Source: Halobacteriales archaeon QS_6_64_34 (GTDB lineage: Archaea > Halobacteriota > Halobacteria > Halobacteriales > Haloarculaceae). From it: a stretch of 64,000 bases of DNA. The notes under the pieces are model-generated. The model saw only the letters and a list, made by a program, of their open reading frames with translations, was not told the origin of the DNA and ran no database searches. Shown here piece after piece: positions 57,604-64,000 of this stretch. Each line of letters opens with the position of its first letter. Within the stretch, counting starts at the first letter, position 1. The position numbers and the translations under genes are program-made. The stretch is from contig PXRT01000006.1 of NCBI GenBank assembly GCA_003020925.1, positions 1 through 64,000 on the forward strand. Direction: 5' to 3'.

Positions 57604-58653
57604 CTAAACCAGCCCCTCGTACACCTCGACTAACCGGTCGCCGACGCGGTCCAGACCGTGCTCGCGGGCCGTCTCCTTTGCGTTCTCGCCGAGGCGCTCG
57701 CGCAAGTCCGGATTCGATTCGAGCCGCGCGAGCGCTTCGCTGAACTCCCGCTCGTCGCTACAGATGAGACAGTCGTGGCCGTCCTCGTAGTATTCGCGGA
57801 AGACGGGGATATCGGAGAGGACGACGGCCTTCCCGCAGGCCATCGCCTCGAGGACAACGATTCCCTGATTTTCGACCTTCGAGGGAAATAGAAAGACGTC
57901 ACCGGCGCCGTAGGCCCCTCGGATATCGTCGACCCAGCCGGTAAACGTGACGTTCGCCGGCGGGTCGGCGGTCCACCTTCGCGCCGCGTCGGAGCCGTGG
58001 GGGCCGTCGTCGTAGGTCCCGAACCAGGCGAAGTCGTACTCGGTCTGTCGGGCGAGCTCACAGAACGTCGTCACTCCTTTGCGCTCGAAGACGCTGCCGA
58101 CGGCGAAGACGACCATCCCTTCGAGGTCGTAGCGGTCTCGGTACTGGTCGCGGAACCCTTCGAACCCTTCGAGGGGGTCAGTGTCGATGCCGTTGGTCAC
58201 CGGTTCGATGGGCGCGTCGATAGGGTACGCTTCGAGGACGCCTTTCGTGTACTCGGAGGGACACAGCACCTGGTCGGCCTGAGAGTAAAACCACTCGAGA
58301 TACTCCCCCAGCGCCGGCGCGACCAGGTTCGAGCCGCGAAAGCTGCCCCGGAAATCCTCCCGGGTGACGTGGGCGTGCAGGACCAGCGGGATGTCGTTGC
58401 GGTCGGCGTGGCGGGCCACGGCGACCGAACCCGGCCCTATCATGTTGCAGTGAGCGACGTCATAGCTCTCAAAGACCGGGTCGTCGAACGCCAGCTTCCC
58501 GCAGACGGCCCAGGCCGGGTGGCCGTCAGTCCAGGGCGTCGTCACCACGTCGACACCGGCGTCGGCGAGCGCCTGCCGCTGGTGGTCGACGGAAGTGGCG
58601 ATACCGGACCGGTCGAGCCGGTCTTGTAGTTCCAGATAGTTCAGGACGCGCAC
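57604..58653 (-). CDS. Glycosyltransferase family 4 protein
   Basis: 349 residues, GT-B fold. RVLNYLELQDRLDRSGIATS start, PIEPVTNGIDTDPLEGFEGF hinge, VFAVGSVFERKGVTTFCELA and EX7E motif in VENQGIVVLEAMACGKAVVL. Located upstream of the other GT4 gene by about 90 bases on the same strand and likely co-transcribed with it. Substrate unknown; glycolipid or surface glycan synthesis is inferred. Confidence 0.87.
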   Translation of the reverse strand: MRVLNYLELQDRLDRSGIATSVDHQRQALADAGVDVVTTPWTDGHPAWAVCGKLAFDDPVFESYDVAHCNMIGPGSVAVARHADRNDIPLVLHAHVTREDFRGSFRGSNLVAPALGEYLEWFYSQADQVLCPSEYTKGVLEAYPIDAPIEPVTNGIDTDPLEGFEGFRDQYRDRYDLEGMVVFAVGSVFERKGVTTFCELARQTEYDFAWFGTYDDGPHGSDAARRWTADPPANVTFTGWVDDIRGAYGAGDVFLFPSKVENQGIVVLEAMACGKAVVLSDIPVFREYYEDGHDCLICSDEREFSEALARLESNPDLRERLGENAKETAREHGLDRVGDRLVEVYEGLV

Positions 58654-58749
58654 GACCGGTCACTTGCCGGCCGCGAGCAAAACGATATCGGCTCGCGGCG
58701 ACCGACGTCGTCCGGAAGGCGTTTGGCCCCCGCTCCCGGATTTCGGATG

Positions 58750-59037
58750 ATGACCGACGAGGAGACCATCGCCCGCGAGCGCATCGAACGGCTGCAGTCG
58801 ATGGCCCGCGAGGCCGTCCACGAGGGTCGCGAGGAGCGGGCCCGCGAGTACGTTCGCCGCGCCCGTCGCATCGCCGAGCGCCACCGGCTCCGGCTCCCCA
58901 AGGACTTCTCGCACTCGATTTGTCGGGCCTGCGATGCCTTCCTCGTCCCCGGTGCCAACGCCCGCGTTCGGACCCAGTCGGGCCACGTCGTCGTCACGTG
59001 TGACTGTGGGAGTCAGGCACGCTATCCCTACGCATGA
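58750..59037 (+). CDS. rnp4: Ribonuclease P protein component 4
   Basis: 95 residues, archaeal Rpp21. Helical start (ARERIERLQSMAREAVHEGR, EERAREYVRRARRIAERHRL) and a zinc ribbon from SICRACDAFLVPGANARVR to VVVTCDCGSQARYPY (CxxC...CxC). Works with RNase P RNA and Rnp1-3 to process tRNA 5' ends. ATG 58747 directly before is an equally possible start. First gene of a conserved rnp4-yhbY-mscS run. Confidence 0.92.
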   Translation: MTDEETIARERIERLQSMAREAVHEGREERAREYVRRARRIAERHRLRLPKDFSHSICRACDAFLVPGANARVRTQSGHVVVTCDCGSQARYPYA

Positions 59038-59081
59038 GCCGTTGGTGATGCTTTTAAATAACTCCACAGTTACTTTCGACC

Positions 59082-59330
59082 ATGCCATCGAAATCGAGAG
59101 ACCAGCGGATTCACGACCTGGACGCGACGCTCCGGGTCGGCAAACACGGCGTCGAATCCGTCGCGGACGAACTCGCAAATCAGCTCGAGGATACCCAGTT
59201 CGTGAAAGTGAAGTTCCTGCGTGCGGCTCGCGGCGGAACGACGAGTGAGGAACTGGCCGACGAACTCGCCAGTCGCGTCTCGGCCGAGGTGGTCCAGGTT
59301 CGCGGCCACACAGCGGTGTTCGAGCGATAA
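59082..59330 (+). CDS. YhbY/CRM-domain RNA-binding protein
   Basis: 82 residues: LDATLRVGKHGVESVADELA with the GxxG-type RNA-binding loop (VGKHG), FVKVKFLRAARGGTTSEELA and VVQVRGHTAVFER, all typical of the CRM domain associated with ribosome assembly. TATA-like CTTTTAAATAAC about 28 bases before ATG 59082. The next start overlaps its stop (TAATG). Confidence 0.9.
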   Translation: MPSKSRDQRIHDLDATLRVGKHGVESVADELANQLEDTQFVKVKFLRAARGGTTSEELADELASRVSAEVVQVRGHTAVFER

Positions 59331-60214
59331 TGCAGGTTCCCGCTATCTCCGCGCTCATCCAGGAGTTCCTCCCGCTGGGGCCCGGCATCGCCGGAACTAT
59401 CGCGAGTCTCCTCGTGTTCGCCGGGGCCTTTGTCGCCGTCTACTTCGTCGGTAAGCTCGTCGTGACTCCGCTCGTCGACCGGTCGCTTTCGAGTCGTGAC
59501 CTCGACGCACACGCGCGAAAGCCGATACAGAAAGTCGTCAGCATCCTCATGCTGTTTGTCGCCGTCGCCGTCGCCTTCGGGATGGCCGGCTTCGAGAACT
59601 TCCTGACGGCGATTGCGACTATCGGCGCCGCCGCGACGCTCGGAATCGCCTTCGCGATGCAGGACGTCCTGAAGAACTTCATCGCCGGCGTCTTCATTTT
59701 CACCGACAAGTCGTTCCGCATCGGCGACTGGATTGAGTGGGACACGAACGCCGGCGTCGTCGAGGACATCAGCCTGCGTGTCACCCGCGTGCGCACCTTC
59801 GACAACGAACTGCTCACCGTGCCAAACTCCAACCTGACCGAAGACGTCATCAAGAACCCCGTCGCCAAGGACCGGCTCCGGCTGAAGTTTCTGTTCGGCA
59901 TCGGCTACGACGACGACATCGACCGCGCGACCGAGATTATCATCGACGAGGCCGAGGCCCACGAGGACATCCTCGCGGACCCCGCACCGTCGGTCTGTCT
60001 CACCGAACTGGGCGACTCCTCGGTCGGCCTGCAGTCCCGCATCTGGATAGACGACCCCAGCCGCGCTGACTGGGTGAAAACTCGCGGCGAGTACGTCAAA
60101 GCCGTCAAACAGCGGTTCGACGAGGAGGATATCACCATCCCCTACCCGAACCGCACCATCGGCGGCGGGCTGGAGATGGCCGGCCTCGACAGCCCAATCA
60201 CTGCTCAGGATTGA
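59330..60214 (+). CDS. mscS: Small-conductance mechanosensitive channel (MscS family)
   Basis: 294 residues. N-terminal helices (GTIASLLVFAGAFVAVYFVG; VSILMLFVAVAVAFGMAGF), the pore-lining helix rich in Ala/Gly (TAIATIGAAATLGIAFAMQD), and the cytoplasmic beta domain (FRIGDWIEWDTNAGVVEDIS, RTFDNELLTVPNSNL). Releases solutes on osmotic downshift in the cell membrane. Overlaps the upstream yhbY stop by two bases. Confidence 0.92.
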   Translation: MQVPAISALIQEFLPLGPGIAGTIASLLVFAGAFVAVYFVGKLVVTPLVDRSLSSRDLDAHARKPIQKVVSILMLFVAVAVAFGMAGFENFLTAIATIGAAATLGIAFAMQDVLKNFIAGVFIFTDKSFRIGDWIEWDTNAGVVEDISLRVTRVRTFDNELLTVPNSNLTEDVIKNPVAKDRLRLKFLFGIGYDDDIDRATEIIIDEAEAHEDILADPAPSVCLTELGDSSVGLQSRIWIDDPSRADWVKTRGEYVKAVKQRFDEEDITIPYPNRTIGGGLEMAGLDSPITAQD

Positions 60215-60237
60215 CCTCCTTTCCGCCCTGAGCAAGC

Positions 60238-60540
60238 TCAGGCCTCGGTGTCAACCGACGATGCCGGCGACACATCGTTGCTGTCTGCCAGCCAGTAGCC
60301 GGTCGCCAGCCCGAAAGTGGCCAGTCCGAGCCCGAACATCGCAGCCCCGAAGTGGAAATCAGTTCCCAAAGCATCACCGAGCACCATGCCACCGAACACT
60401 GCACCACCGCCGAAGACGCCAGAGGCGACCGACGCTGTCCCGTCCCCCCAGACCAGCTTCGGATAGCGGACACAGAGCGCTGCAGTGATGGCGAACGTGA
60501 CGAAGATGCCAAGCAGTATGGTAGCCGACCGGGTCGTCAA
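60238..60540 (-). CDS. Small membrane protein downstream of SRP RNA (TTG start)
   Basis: The only in-frame start compatible with the conserved-looking part is TTG at 60538-60540, giving 100 residues: SATILLGIFVTFAITAALCV, ASGVFGGGAVFGGMVLGDAL, FGAAMFGLGLATFGLATGYW are three membrane helices, then an acidic end. The open frame continues upstream into the SRP RNA gene and is not coding there. Transcription may come from read-through of the RNA gene. Modest confidence in the start. Confidence 0.5.
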   Translation of the reverse strand: MTTRSATILLGIFVTFAITAALCVRYPKLVWGDGTASVASGVFGGGAVFGGMVLGDALGTDFHFGAAMFGLGLATFGLATGYWLADSNDVSPASSVDTEA

Positions 60541-60559
60541 CGCGACGAGCCCGGTAAAA

Positions 60560-60865
60560 AGTGGGTACTGAATGGTCTGTAAACGGACACTGGGATTGCC
60601 CGGCGTTCGGACGCGGGTAATCCCGTTTGCCTCCTCCACCCCGCGACCCCACGAGCGACGGGTGTTCGATGGTCCGCTGCTCACTTCCGTGCCTGGCGGA
60701 GTGCCTCCCTGCAGATGCGACCACGTGGACCGCCGTCCCCGTGGGACGAGGCTTCCACGTTGGCTCACGGGGTCCACGTCCGTCTGACCGGACGCCCCCG
60801 GGTTCGGTCCCCGCTGATGACCATACTGCGGGTACAGAGGGGGGCCAAACCCCCCGACCTAGTCC
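60560..60865 (-). ncRNA. ffs: Signal recognition particle (7S) RNA
   Basis: Read on the minus strand it begins GGACTAGGTCGGGGGGTTTG and folds GGGGGG/CCCCCC near the 5' end as in archaeal SRP RNA; further along, CCAGGCACGGAAGTGAGCAG is the highly conserved helix 8 (GGAAG ... GAGCAGC) bound by SRP54, and CCGTGAGCCAACGTGGAAGC lies in helix 6 region. TATA-like CCCTTATGGG (about 60885-60894) is about 25 bases upstream; a TTTTT run at about 60555-60559 follows the end. Ends are placed to within ~10 bases on the 5' side and ~25 on the 3' side. Confidence 0.9.
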
Positions 60866-60955
60866 ACTCTGAACTCCGCCACCGGCCCATAAGGGCCTTT
60901 CGGAACTGGAAAACCGCACGGCGACAGGGTGGTCCTGTGGCGCCGCCCGAGCGTC

Positions 60956-61369
60956 TCAGAAGAGGTCCAGCCCGACGGCAAACCAGACAGCGCCGAGCGG
61001 AATCGGGAGCGCGGCGACGACCACGGCCCAGCGGTGCTGTTCGATGAGCGTCGATTCGGTCAGCCCCAGCACGAGACTGGTCGGTACCGTCGTCGCCCAC
61101 AGCAGGCTCAGCCCGACGATGAAAACGCCCAGAACGAGCCCGGCGCCGGCGGCGAGGCTGGGGTCGGTGCGTCCCTCTCGGCCGGCGGCCAGCAGGATGA
61201 TAGCGAGCAGGGCGAAGACGGCGGCAATCGCCGGCGAGAGCGCGCCGGCACCGTAGTACGCCCCGACGGCACTCGTCGTCTCGACGATGAGATACGGCAC
61301 GACGAGGACCAGCAGATAGGCGACACACCCGACGATACCGACCGTCGGGCCGGTCCGAAGCCCGTTCAT
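60956..61369 (-). CDS. Four-helix membrane protein (DUF7548-like)
   Basis: 137 residues with four hydrophobic helices (GIVGCVAYLLVLVVPYLIVE, LSPAIAAVFALLAIILLAAG, GLVLGVFIVGLSLLWATTVP, WAVVVAALPIPLGAVWFAVG). It sits directly upstream of the SRP RNA gene on the same strand, a position I recall for this family in haloarchaea. Function unknown. Confidence 0.7.
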   Translation of the reverse strand: MNGLRTGPTVGIVGCVAYLLVLVVPYLIVETTSAVGAYYGAGALSPAIAAVFALLAIILLAAGREGRTDPSLAAGAGLVLGVFIVGLSLLWATTVPTSLVLGLTESTLIEQHRWAVVVAALPIPLGAVWFAVGLDLF

Positions 61370-61492
61370 ATCCGCGCTGGGGTCGCGGGCGTCTTAACAG
61401 CGACGTTCCGACGGCGGGCCGCGACGAAGCGCGAGTGAGTCCCCAACGACGTGGAGCGAAACCGGCAAATGGGCCCTGGACCTACTCCGGGT

Positions 61493-61780
61493 ATGGGTTT
61501 TGGTTCCACAGCGAAGAAGTTACAGAAAGTCGTCGACATGGCCGACGACCTCTACGCGAAGCTAAACGAGCAGATGGAGCAACTCCAGAAGCTCCGGGAC
61601 ACAGTCGAGGAGACGAGCGGCCGCGTCGAGGCCATCGACCGCGAACAGGCCGAACAGCGGGCGCTACTGGAGGCCATCGCCGAGGAGCAGGGGCTCGATA
61701 CGGACGCGATTCTGGCCGAGGCGGTCATCGAGGACGGAACGGACGAGACGACACAGTCCGCGCCCGAGACGACCGACTAG
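61493..61780 (+). CDS. Coiled-coil protein (DUF5798-like)
   Basis: 95 residues, start GFGSTAKKLQKVVDMADDLY, then a long charged helix with heptads (KLNEQMEQLQKLRDTVEETS, RVEAIDREQAEQRALLEAIA) and an acidic end. ATG 61493 preferred to an upstream in-frame ATG since the conserved MGFGSTAKK start is there. Overlaps the convergent neighbour by four bases. Role unknown. Confidence 0.75.
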   Translation: MGFGSTAKKLQKVVDMADDLYAKLNEQMEQLQKLRDTVEETSGRVEAIDREQAEQRALLEAIAEEQGLDTDAILAEAVIEDGTDETTQSAPETTD

Positions 61781-62403
61781 AGCGTCACCGTCTGGCTGTC
61801 GTCATCCGGCAGCGTGAGCGTCGCCGTCCCGTCGGCGTTGATATCGATAGTGGCGTCGAACAGCTGGTCGAGCGTGGACAGCGTCTCGGCGTCGTGGGCC
61901 GTGGACTCGATAGTGTACAGCCCCAGCCCCTCGACGCTCTCGACCCGTGAGGTAAACACGTGGAGGAACCGGAACACCGTCTGGAGGTTCGCATACACCA
62001 ATAGGGTCGTCAACGAGTCGACCAAAACGCGGTTGTGCTCGCGTTGCTGGTCCGTGTAAAACGACTGGATGTACTCGGAGAACTTGACGCCGATATCGCT
62101 CATATCCCGAGGGGACGACGCGTACTTCGTCATCTCGGTGTCGGTGGAGCGACCGATATGCTGAGTGACGGCGTCGACGACTGCTATGTCTGCCGTCCCA
62201 TCGATTAGGGGCGCGAAGCTATCGCGCACCCGAGCAGCGCTGTCGCGAGTCGAGACAACAATCGTCCCTTCGCCGCGTCGGGCGCCTACGGCGAGTGTCT
62301 CCATCGCCAGACAGCGCTTGCCCGACAGGGGTGGCCCGGAGAGCAGGATATTCGTCCCCTGTGGCACCGATGTGCCGCTGAATGGAGGGTCTAGTTCGTA
62401 CAT
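61777..62403 (-). CDS. RecA/KaiC-like ATPase domain protein (HTR-like)
   Basis: 208 residues, single RecA-fold domain: Walker A-type GPPLSGKRCLAMETL near residue 23 (GPPLSGK lacks the final S/T, replaced by R), Walker B-like VLVDSLTTLLVYANL near 125. Resembles the haloarchaeal family next to signal-transduction genes (DUF7504/HTR-like). Its AT-rich promoter (ATCTATATG near 62450) gives a leader of ~35 bases. Nucleotide binding may be weak given the altered P-loop; role unknown. Confidence 0.7.
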   Translation of the reverse strand: MYELDPPFSGTSVPQGTNILLSGPPLSGKRCLAMETLAVGARRGEGTIVVSTRDSAARVRDSFAPLIDGTADIAVVDAVTQHIGRSTDTEMTKYASSPRDMSDIGVKFSEYIQSFYTDQQREHNRVLVDSLTTLLVYANLQTVFRFLHVFTSRVESVEGLGLYTIESTAHDAETLSTLDQLFDATIDINADGTATLTLPDDDSQTVTL

Positions 62404-62569
62404 AGAGTGGAGACAGTGAACCGGAAACTACTTTCATGTGGCTCTGACACACATATAGATTTTTCGGGTCCCCTGTAGTGGAATTTACCATAGGGGGCCG
62501 GAGAGAGGCCCCGCTCCGAGTGGACCAGGTGGCCGTTGTGTCGGTCCCACATCGTCGTCATGAATCGGT

Positions 62570-62579
62570 TGGTTTAAAC
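62570..62579 (+). promoter_or_regulatory. TATA box of tRNA-Arg
   Basis: GGTTTAAACC, itself a perfect palindrome, lies 27-36 bases before the first tRNA base, followed by GAAACACC. Confidence 0.6.
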
Positions 62580-62605
62580 CGAAACACCGGTCATGGTAGT
62601 GTACA

Positions 62606-62680
62606 GGGCGCTTAGCTCAGCCTGGACAGAGTGCTTGGCTTCGGACCAAACCGTCGGGGGTTCAAATCCCTCAGCGCCCG
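62606..62680 (+). tRNA. tRNA-Arg (anticodon TCG)
   Basis: Acceptor GGGCGCT with AGCGCCC, D-stem GCTC/GAGT, anticodon stem CTTGG/CCAAA with loop CTTCGGA giving TCG, T-arm GGGGG-TTCAAAT-CCCTC, discriminator G. One mismatch in the outer pair of the anticodon stem. No intron, no CCA. Confidence 0.9.
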
Positions 62681-62720
62681 TGACTTCTGCGCAAACGACA
62701 GTGAGCGCTGAGGAGCGTCG

Positions 62721-62745
62721 GCTGAGGGATTTGAACCCTCTCAGT
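62721..62745 (-). repeat. Inverted fragment of a tRNA T-arm
   Basis: On the minus strand GGGTTCAAATCCCTCAGC is identical for 18 bases to 62658-62675 of the tRNA-Arg gene, in opposite orientation and 45 bases after it. A complete T-stem/loop (GAGGG-TTCAAAT-CCCTC) is preserved but nothing else of a tRNA. Confidence 0.75.
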
Positions 62746-62793
62746 CGCGCGCCGCTCCCACACAGTTATTTCTGTCGGGGTACTGGAGTAGGT

Positions 62794-63252
62794 GTGACAG
62801 AGTGGCCACCGGCCGACCCCGCCGACGCATCAGCGGTCACACAACAGCGAGACGAACTTATCGCGGCAGTCAGGGACCACGCCGGCCAGATTGCCTACCA
62901 GCTGGCTCGCCTCCAGGGTGGGGATTACGGCTCGGCGACCATCGAGACCGACCGGGCCGAGTGGACAGTCAAGTACGAGGGTGGCGACCTGGAGTATCTC
63001 CGTTATGACCCCGGACGCGGCGACGAGGTGTACGTCATCTCGACGAAGCAGCCGCCCGAGCCGGGTGCGCTGGCCGACGCGCTCGCGGACTATGACGCCT
63101 TCGTCGCCGAGCGCGACCGCGTACTGGACCGGATTCGGGAGGTCTGTGACCGCATCGCTCGACAGTACGCGCCGCTGTTTTCGGCCTTCGTCGAGGCGTA
63201 CAACGACCACGCCGCGGGGCTAGAGTCCGACCTCGAACGGGTCGAGCCGTAG
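62794..63252 (+). CDS. Conserved haloarchaeal hypothetical protein
   Basis: 152 residues from GTG 62794 (TEWPPADPADASAVTQQRDE). Alpha-beta protein: two helices framing a strand-rich middle (DYGSATIETDRAEWTVKYEG, DLEYLRYDPGRGDEVYVIST) and a long C-terminal helix (ADYDAFVAERDRVLDRIREV). No motif known to me. The frame continues upstream through the tRNA fragment and tRNA-Arg, which is not coding. Confidence 0.7.
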   Translation: MTEWPPADPADASAVTQQRDELIAAVRDHAGQIAYQLARLQGGDYGSATIETDRAEWTVKYEGGDLEYLRYDPGRGDEVYVISTKQPPEPGALADALADYDAFVAERDRVLDRIREVCDRIARQYAPLFSAFVEAYNDHAAGLESDLERVEP

Positions 63253-63303
63253 CGGCGGTCGTCGTGTCGGTACACCTATACCCCGCGAGGTCCGGGAACG
63301 AAC

Positions 63304-63906
63304 GTGGATTCTAATGACGTCCGGGAGGCGTGGGCCGACCGGTCCGGCGAGTACTCACCGACCTACTACGCCCACTACGGGCCGGACGAGACGAGCGAGT
63401 TGGTGCGGGCGAAGATAGGACGGTACGTGGGCACGGACGCGCGGGTACTGGAAGTCGGCTGTGGCGTCGGCCGACACCTCGCCGAGCTGGTCTCGGCGGG
63501 CTTTACGGAGCTGTCGGGCGTCGACGTGAACGACGATGCGCTCGCGGTCCTGCGGGACACGTACCCCAAGCTCGGGGCCGTCGGCGAGTTCCATGCGGGG
63601 ACCATCGAGGGGTACGTGCAGTCACTCGAGACGGACGCCCTCGACGCCGTCTTTTCGGTCGAGACGCTCCAGCATATCCATCCCGAGACGACCTGGGTGT
63701 TCGAGGAGCTGGCCCGGGTTACCGGTGACCTCCTCGTCACCGTCGAAAACGAGAGCGGTGAGTACGGGACGGTAAACCACGTCGACGACCAGTTACCGCT
63801 GTACTACCGGGACTGGCAGCGGGTGTTTACCGAACTGGACTTCGAGGAAATCGAGTCCCTAGAGCGAAAGCGCGATACGGTTCGGGTCTTCCGGAACCGG
63901 GACTGA
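63304..63906 (+). CDS. Class I SAM-dependent methyltransferase
   Basis: 200 residues from GTG 63304. SAM-binding motif VLEVGCGVGRHLAELVSAGF near residue 48, acidic second strand LSGVDVNDDALAVLRDTYP, and motif IV region DAVFSVETLQHIHPETTWVF. Small-molecule or lipid methyltransferase; substrate unknown. TATA-like CCTATACCCC about 28 bases upstream. Confidence 0.85.
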   Translation: MDSNDVREAWADRSGEYSPTYYAHYGPDETSELVRAKIGRYVGTDARVLEVGCGVGRHLAELVSAGFTELSGVDVNDDALAVLRDTYPKLGAVGEFHAGTIEGYVQSLETDALDAVFSVETLQHIHPETTWVFEELARVTGDLLVTVENESGEYGTVNHVDDQLPLYYRDWQRVFTELDFEEIESLERKRDTVRVFRNRD

Positions 63907-64000
63907 TACTGTGGCGGTACGTTCCCGAAGCGATTCGACTCTCGGGGTGTCAGACGCGCTGCCGTTCCAGTGTTGACGGTCAGCGAAGCCAACGGCTGAG
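63907..64000. other. Window end, no feature seen
   Basis: No gene start or RNA recognised in the last 94 bases. Confidence 0.5.

Noticed and set aside
60601-60777. Coding extension of the small membrane protein into 60541-60777
   Set aside because: This is the SRP RNA gene; the peptide shows no protein character there.
62593-62793. N-terminal extension of the hypothetical protein at 62794
   Set aside because: It would translate through tRNA-Arg and the tRNA fragment.

Overview
The window is typical haloarchaeal chromosome: high GC, acidic proteins, many leaderless genes with a TATA-like box about 25-30 bases before the start, an archaeal SRP (7S) RNA, an S-layer glycoprotein with a PGF-CTERM tail beside archaeosortase ArtA, archaeal TFB, Rpo11, RNase P subunit Rnp4, diphthine synthase and haloarchaeal cox-cluster proteins. 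The gene set looks most like the Haloarculaceae, but that placement is inference.

Layout. 1-780: a decayed transposon end and an AT-rich leader. 0.8-8.3 kb: pyruvate/2-oxoacid:ferredoxin oxidoreductase (porAB), an Lrp regulator, a DHH phosphoesterase, a CBS-domain protein and the methylmalonyl-CoA mutase large subunit. 8.3-11.5 kb: heme-copper oxidase subunit I with small membrane partners; subunit III lies at 24.5 kb. 11.6-25.6 kb: purA, a Trm112-like protein, the DR2241/CbiX cobalamin pair, cysS and several haloarchaea-only proteins. 26-31 kb: alcohol dehydrogenase, an unrecognised 386-aa protein, tRNA-Thr, UspA, Trm5 and DphB. 31-35 kb: cell surface (artA and the S-layer gene). 36-41 kb: DRG-type GTPase and the L11 / L1-L10-L12 ribosomal block. 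41-48 kb: a TctA-like permease, rpo11, hisF, purL and a TetR regulator. 48-54 kb: a damaged DUF2071 gene, DCC protein, PHP hydrolase, asparagine-synthase-like protein, NUDIX, a damaged tfb gene and gatCA. 54.7-64 kb: photolyase, two GT4 glycosyltransferases, rnp4-yhbY-mscS, SRP RNA, tRNA-Arg and a methyltransferase.

The most interesting structure is a family of three related intergenic elements (about 32.16, 37.56 and 38.44 kb). Two have terminal inverted repeats (GTGTTTAGTT core) and apparent target-site duplications of 8 and 11 bp. Each carries one or two modules with a fixed frame (GAAAGGGG ... GACGYAAGCACC ... GGAGCGCAGCGAG ... GGGGCTTTC) around a long stem whose sequence differs between modules while staying self-complementary. 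That pattern suggests a structured, mobile, possibly RNA-encoding element for which I know no described function.

A second theme is damage in conserved genes. rpl1 and tfb each carry an internal frameshifting deletion, the DUF2071 gene has lost an internal block and its C-terminus, and porB appears to have lost about 20 codons in frame. Either the assembly dropped short hairpin-rich stretches or this lineage has a real deletion process; raw reads would decide. The untranslated L1 autoregulatory leader in front of the broken rpl1 is intact.
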